Of a stretch of 6,501 nucleotides of DNA, positions 5,349 to 6,501 are shown piece after piece (position 1 is the first letter of the stretch; every line of letters starts with the position of its first letter). Position numbers and translations under genes: made by a program. Under the pieces are notes generated by a model. It made no database searches. It had not been told where the DNA came from and was given only the letters and a program-made list of their open reading frames with translations. Source of the stretch: Trebonia sp. (GTDB lineage: Bacteria > Actinomycetota > Actinomycetes > Streptosporangiales > Streptosporangiaceae); the NCBI GenBank assembly GCA_030038035.1, contig JASHPP010000186.1, forward strand, positions 1-6,501, in the 5' to 3' direction.

Positions 5349-5372
5349 ACGATCTTCAATTGTGGAGGTTAC
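5349..5372 (+). repeat. Left terminal inverted repeat of the IS
   Basis: It begins ACGATCTTCAATTGTGGAGG and continues TTAC. Against the reverse complement of 6475-6498 it differs at positions 5, 13, 15 and 18 only. It contains the TGA stop of the second transposase frame. TA at 5347-5348 lies immediately outside. Confidence 0.9.
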
Positions 5373-5982
5373 AGAAGGGGCTGAAGTCTAGCCTGGTGCC
5401 GGTGAGGAAGCCTTCGAGGAGGCCGGGCCGGTACTGCATCCGCCTTAGCCGGGTCTTGACCTGCGCGGTGAGCTGGCTGATGTCGCGTTTGGCGAGGTTG
5501 GCCAGGGACCTTTTCAGGACCGACCATGCTGTCTCCACCGGGTTGAGCTCGGGCGCATAGGCCGGGAGCCGGAACACCGTCAGCCAGTCCCGGGCAGCGA
5601 TCAGCTCGGTCATCACGCGGCTGACGTGGGTGTTCAAGTTATCCCAGACCAGGACGACGGGCCCGCCGAGCTGCTGATGGGCGGCATCCAGCAGCCGGGC
5701 GTAATCCGTTTCGGTGAAGCCCTTGCGCTTCTCGCCGGCCCGGCGGCGGTGCACGCGGTAGATCAGCCGGGGCCGGCAGCCGGGCCTGACGGCGATCAGC
5801 GCGGCCAGCGACACCCGCGTGTTGTGCCCGCCGGTCACCGTCACCACCGGGGTGGCGCCGCGGCGGCCCCAGGTACGCCCTTTCGGCGGCCTTAAACCCT
5901 GGCCGGACTCGTCCTCGAAGACCAGCCAGGCGCCCAGGTCCGCCGCCGTCCTTTTACCACCGGCCAGGCCGCCTCCCGCCAC
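5356..5982 (-). CDS. IS630-family transposase, second frame (DDE catalytic half)
   Basis: This is the C-terminal half with the RNase H-like DDE catalytic domain that cuts and joins DNA at TA. Numbered from the frame's ATG at 5982, the acidic triad is D24 in [10 protein letters not shown]114 in [10 protein letters not shown] and E150 in [12 protein letters not shown], with 35 residues between the last two. Together with [11 protein letters not shown] and the NPVE..WS.LK segment this is diagnostic of IS630 (DDE_3). The frame's own start gives a meaningless Gly-rich leader and no DNA-binding domain, so it is most likely translated only as a fusion: residue 11 (AGG, 5950-5952) follows the AAA lysine codon of the first frame after a -1 shift. 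The stop is TGA at 5356-5358, inside the left terminal repeat. Confidence 0.94.
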   Translation of the reverse strand: MAGGGLAGGKRTAADLGAWLVFEDESGQGLRPPKGRTWGRRGATPVVTVTGGHNTRVSLAALIAVRPGCRPRLIYRVHRRRAGEKRKGFTETDYARLLDAAHQQLGGPVVLVWDNLNTHVSRVMTELIAARDWLTVFRLPAYAPELNPVETAWSVLKRSLANLAKRDISQLTAQVKTRLRRMQYRPGLLEGFLTGTRLDFSPFCNLHN

Positions 5983-6434
5983 GCGGCGACCGCCGCCTCA
6001 TCCCGCTCGGCGGCCCGCCGGGCCGGCACCTGCACGCTCCACCCGATCCGGTGCAGCAGCACGTCCATCCCGGCCAGCGTGTACTCCACCCCGAACCGCT
6101 GCCAGACCTGGTCCGTGATCCGGGCCAGCGTCCAGCACTGATCGGCATACCCGCACGCGGCAGGACCCGCGTCCAGCACCGCCTCCAGCCCGGCCAGCTG
6201 CGCCGCGGTCAGCTTGCACTTAGCCCCGCCCGCGCCCTTGGAGGCCAGTGCCTCCTTCCCGCCCGCGGCAAGCGCCCGCCGCCACCGGTTCGCCGACATC
6301 CGCGATACCCGGAACCGCTTCGCGACCTCCCGGTCGCTGGCCCCGGCCTCGATCATCTCCACCGCAGCCAGCCGGACCTGCTCCCGGCGGGCCCGCTCCG
6401 CCGCGGTCAGCCCGCCGCCATCGGGATACCTCAT
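5892..6434 (-). CDS. IS630-family transposase, first frame (DNA-binding half)
   Basis: This is the N-terminal half of the transposase, carrying the helix-turn-helix regions that bind the terminal repeats. From ATG 6434 it reads [20 protein letters not shown], a start common in actinobacterial members. An in-frame ATG at 6488 would add 18 residues but lies inside the right terminal repeat, so 6434 is preferred, although its GGAGG (6436-6440) is only 1 nt away. A first HTH is seen at [23 protein letters not shown] winged-helix-like second region ([30 protein letters not shown]) follows, then the linker [17 protein letters not shown]. Beyond the slippery AAA codon (5952-5954) the frame encodes a Trp/Arg/Ser tail with no family similarity and stops at 5892-5894. 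The functional product is therefore expected from a -1 shift into the second frame, giving about 359 residues. Confidence 0.9.
   Translation of the reverse strand: MRYPDGGGLTAAERARREQVRLAAVEMIEAGASDREVAKRFRVSRMSANRWRRALAAGGKEALASKGAGGAKCKLTAAQLAGLEAVLDAGPAACGYADQCWTLARITDQVWQRFGVEYTLAGMDVLLHRIGWSVQVPARRAAERDEAAVAAWREAAWPVVKGRRRTWAPGWSSRTSPARV
5951..5955 (-). promoter_or_regulatory. Programmed -1 frameshift site A_AAA_G
   Basis: On the minus strand the first frame reads GTA AAA GGA. Slipping back one base at AAA gives AAA AGG ACG, exactly the second transposase frame. A_AAA_G is a known -1 slippage motif in bacterial insertion sequences. A 9-bp stem (minus strand, 5930-5922 with 5906-5898, one G-T wobble) lies 20 nt downstream, further than the usual 5-9 nt, so its help is doubtful. 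Confidence 0.75.
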
Positions 6435-6474
6435 GCCTCCGGCATAGCGCACCGTACGCCGGGTGACCAGACCA

Positions 6475-6498
6475 GTAACCCCCGCCATTGAAGGTCGT
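6475..6498 (-). repeat. Right terminal inverted repeat of the IS
   Basis: Read on the minus strand from 6498 it begins ACGACCTTCAATGGCGGGGG and continues TTAC. TA (6499-6500) lies immediately outside. The base beyond each TA (C5346 and G6501) is also complementary, so the true repeat could include the TA. The window ends one base later and cannot settle this. Confidence 0.9.
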
Positions 6499-6501
6499 TA
6501 G

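Larger units (their letters stand above)
5349..6498 (-). mobile_element. Complete IS630-family insertion sequence, 1150 bp
   Basis: The element is bounded by 24-bp terminal inverted repeats matching at 20 positions (5349-5372 and 6475-6498). It is flanked by TA at 5347-5348 and 6499-6500, the target duplication typical of IS630/Tc1-mariner elements. The transposase is on the minus strand in two overlapping frames and fills almost the whole length; its stop codon lies in the left repeat. No frame-destroying mutation is seen beyond the expected -1 junction, so the copy may be active. It cannot be given an ISfinder name from sequence alone. Confidence 0.93.

Noticed and set aside
5228..5560. A 110-codon plus-strand ORF crossing the left end of the IS
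   Set aside because: It starts in non-coding DNA, crosses the IS boundary and overlaps the transposase on the other strand. Its composition looks random (Cys, Ser and Arg scatter).
6051..6491. Long plus-strand ORFs opposite the transposase
   Set aside because: They are Pro/Arg/Ala-rich antisense shadows of a GC-rich gene; the minus-strand frame carries recognisable HTH regions.

Overview
The window comes from a high-G+C Gram-positive bacterium, most likely an actinomycete. Coding regions are strongly G/C-biased at third positions. Other pointers are an actinobacterial-type oligoribonuclease, a regulator family with an Xre helix-turn-helix plus TPR-like repeats, an F-x-x-A-x-F-S-G-G repeat membrane protein, and an IS630-type element of the kind common in actinomycetes. 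No genus can be fixed from the sequence alone.

Layout. Bases 1-441 hold the 3' part of the housekeeping gene orn. A short intergenic stretch follows, with a good -10 box and two stem-loops, then a complete tRNA-His (545-621, anticodon GTG, CCA encoded) and a strong terminator-like hairpin (637-670). Beyond the tRNA the content becomes accessory. It starts with an unrecognised ~590-residue protein with one C-terminal membrane segment and A/T-richer codon use (701-2476). Next is an Xre/TPR regulator whose N-terminal helix-turn-helix looks broken by a frame change (2565-3806). Then comes a membrane-anchored coiled-coil protein with twelve 12-residue pentapeptide-like repeats (3839-4909). Bases 4910-5348 carry no convincing gene. 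They hold a perfect 13-bp tandem repeat, overlapping GC-rich hairpins, a possible 40-codon gene remnant on the minus strand, and a cluster of GGCGAC half-sites ending in a perfect 18-bp palindrome. The right end is a complete IS630-family insertion sequence (5349-6498), with both terminal inverted repeats and a TA duplication. Its transposase is split into two frames joined by an A_AAA_G -1 slippage site.

How it fits together. orn and tRNA-His look like conserved backbone. The sharp change after the tRNA, the orphan membrane proteins, the decayed regulator and the IS suggest an accessory region on the 3' side of tRNA-His. No integrase and no second copy of the tRNA end are visible, so integration at the tRNA is inferred, not shown. 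The regulator and the repeat protein are only 32 bp apart and could be co-transcribed, but the repeat protein also has a plausible leaderless promoter. No recognisable defence system, CRISPR array or biosynthetic cluster is visible.
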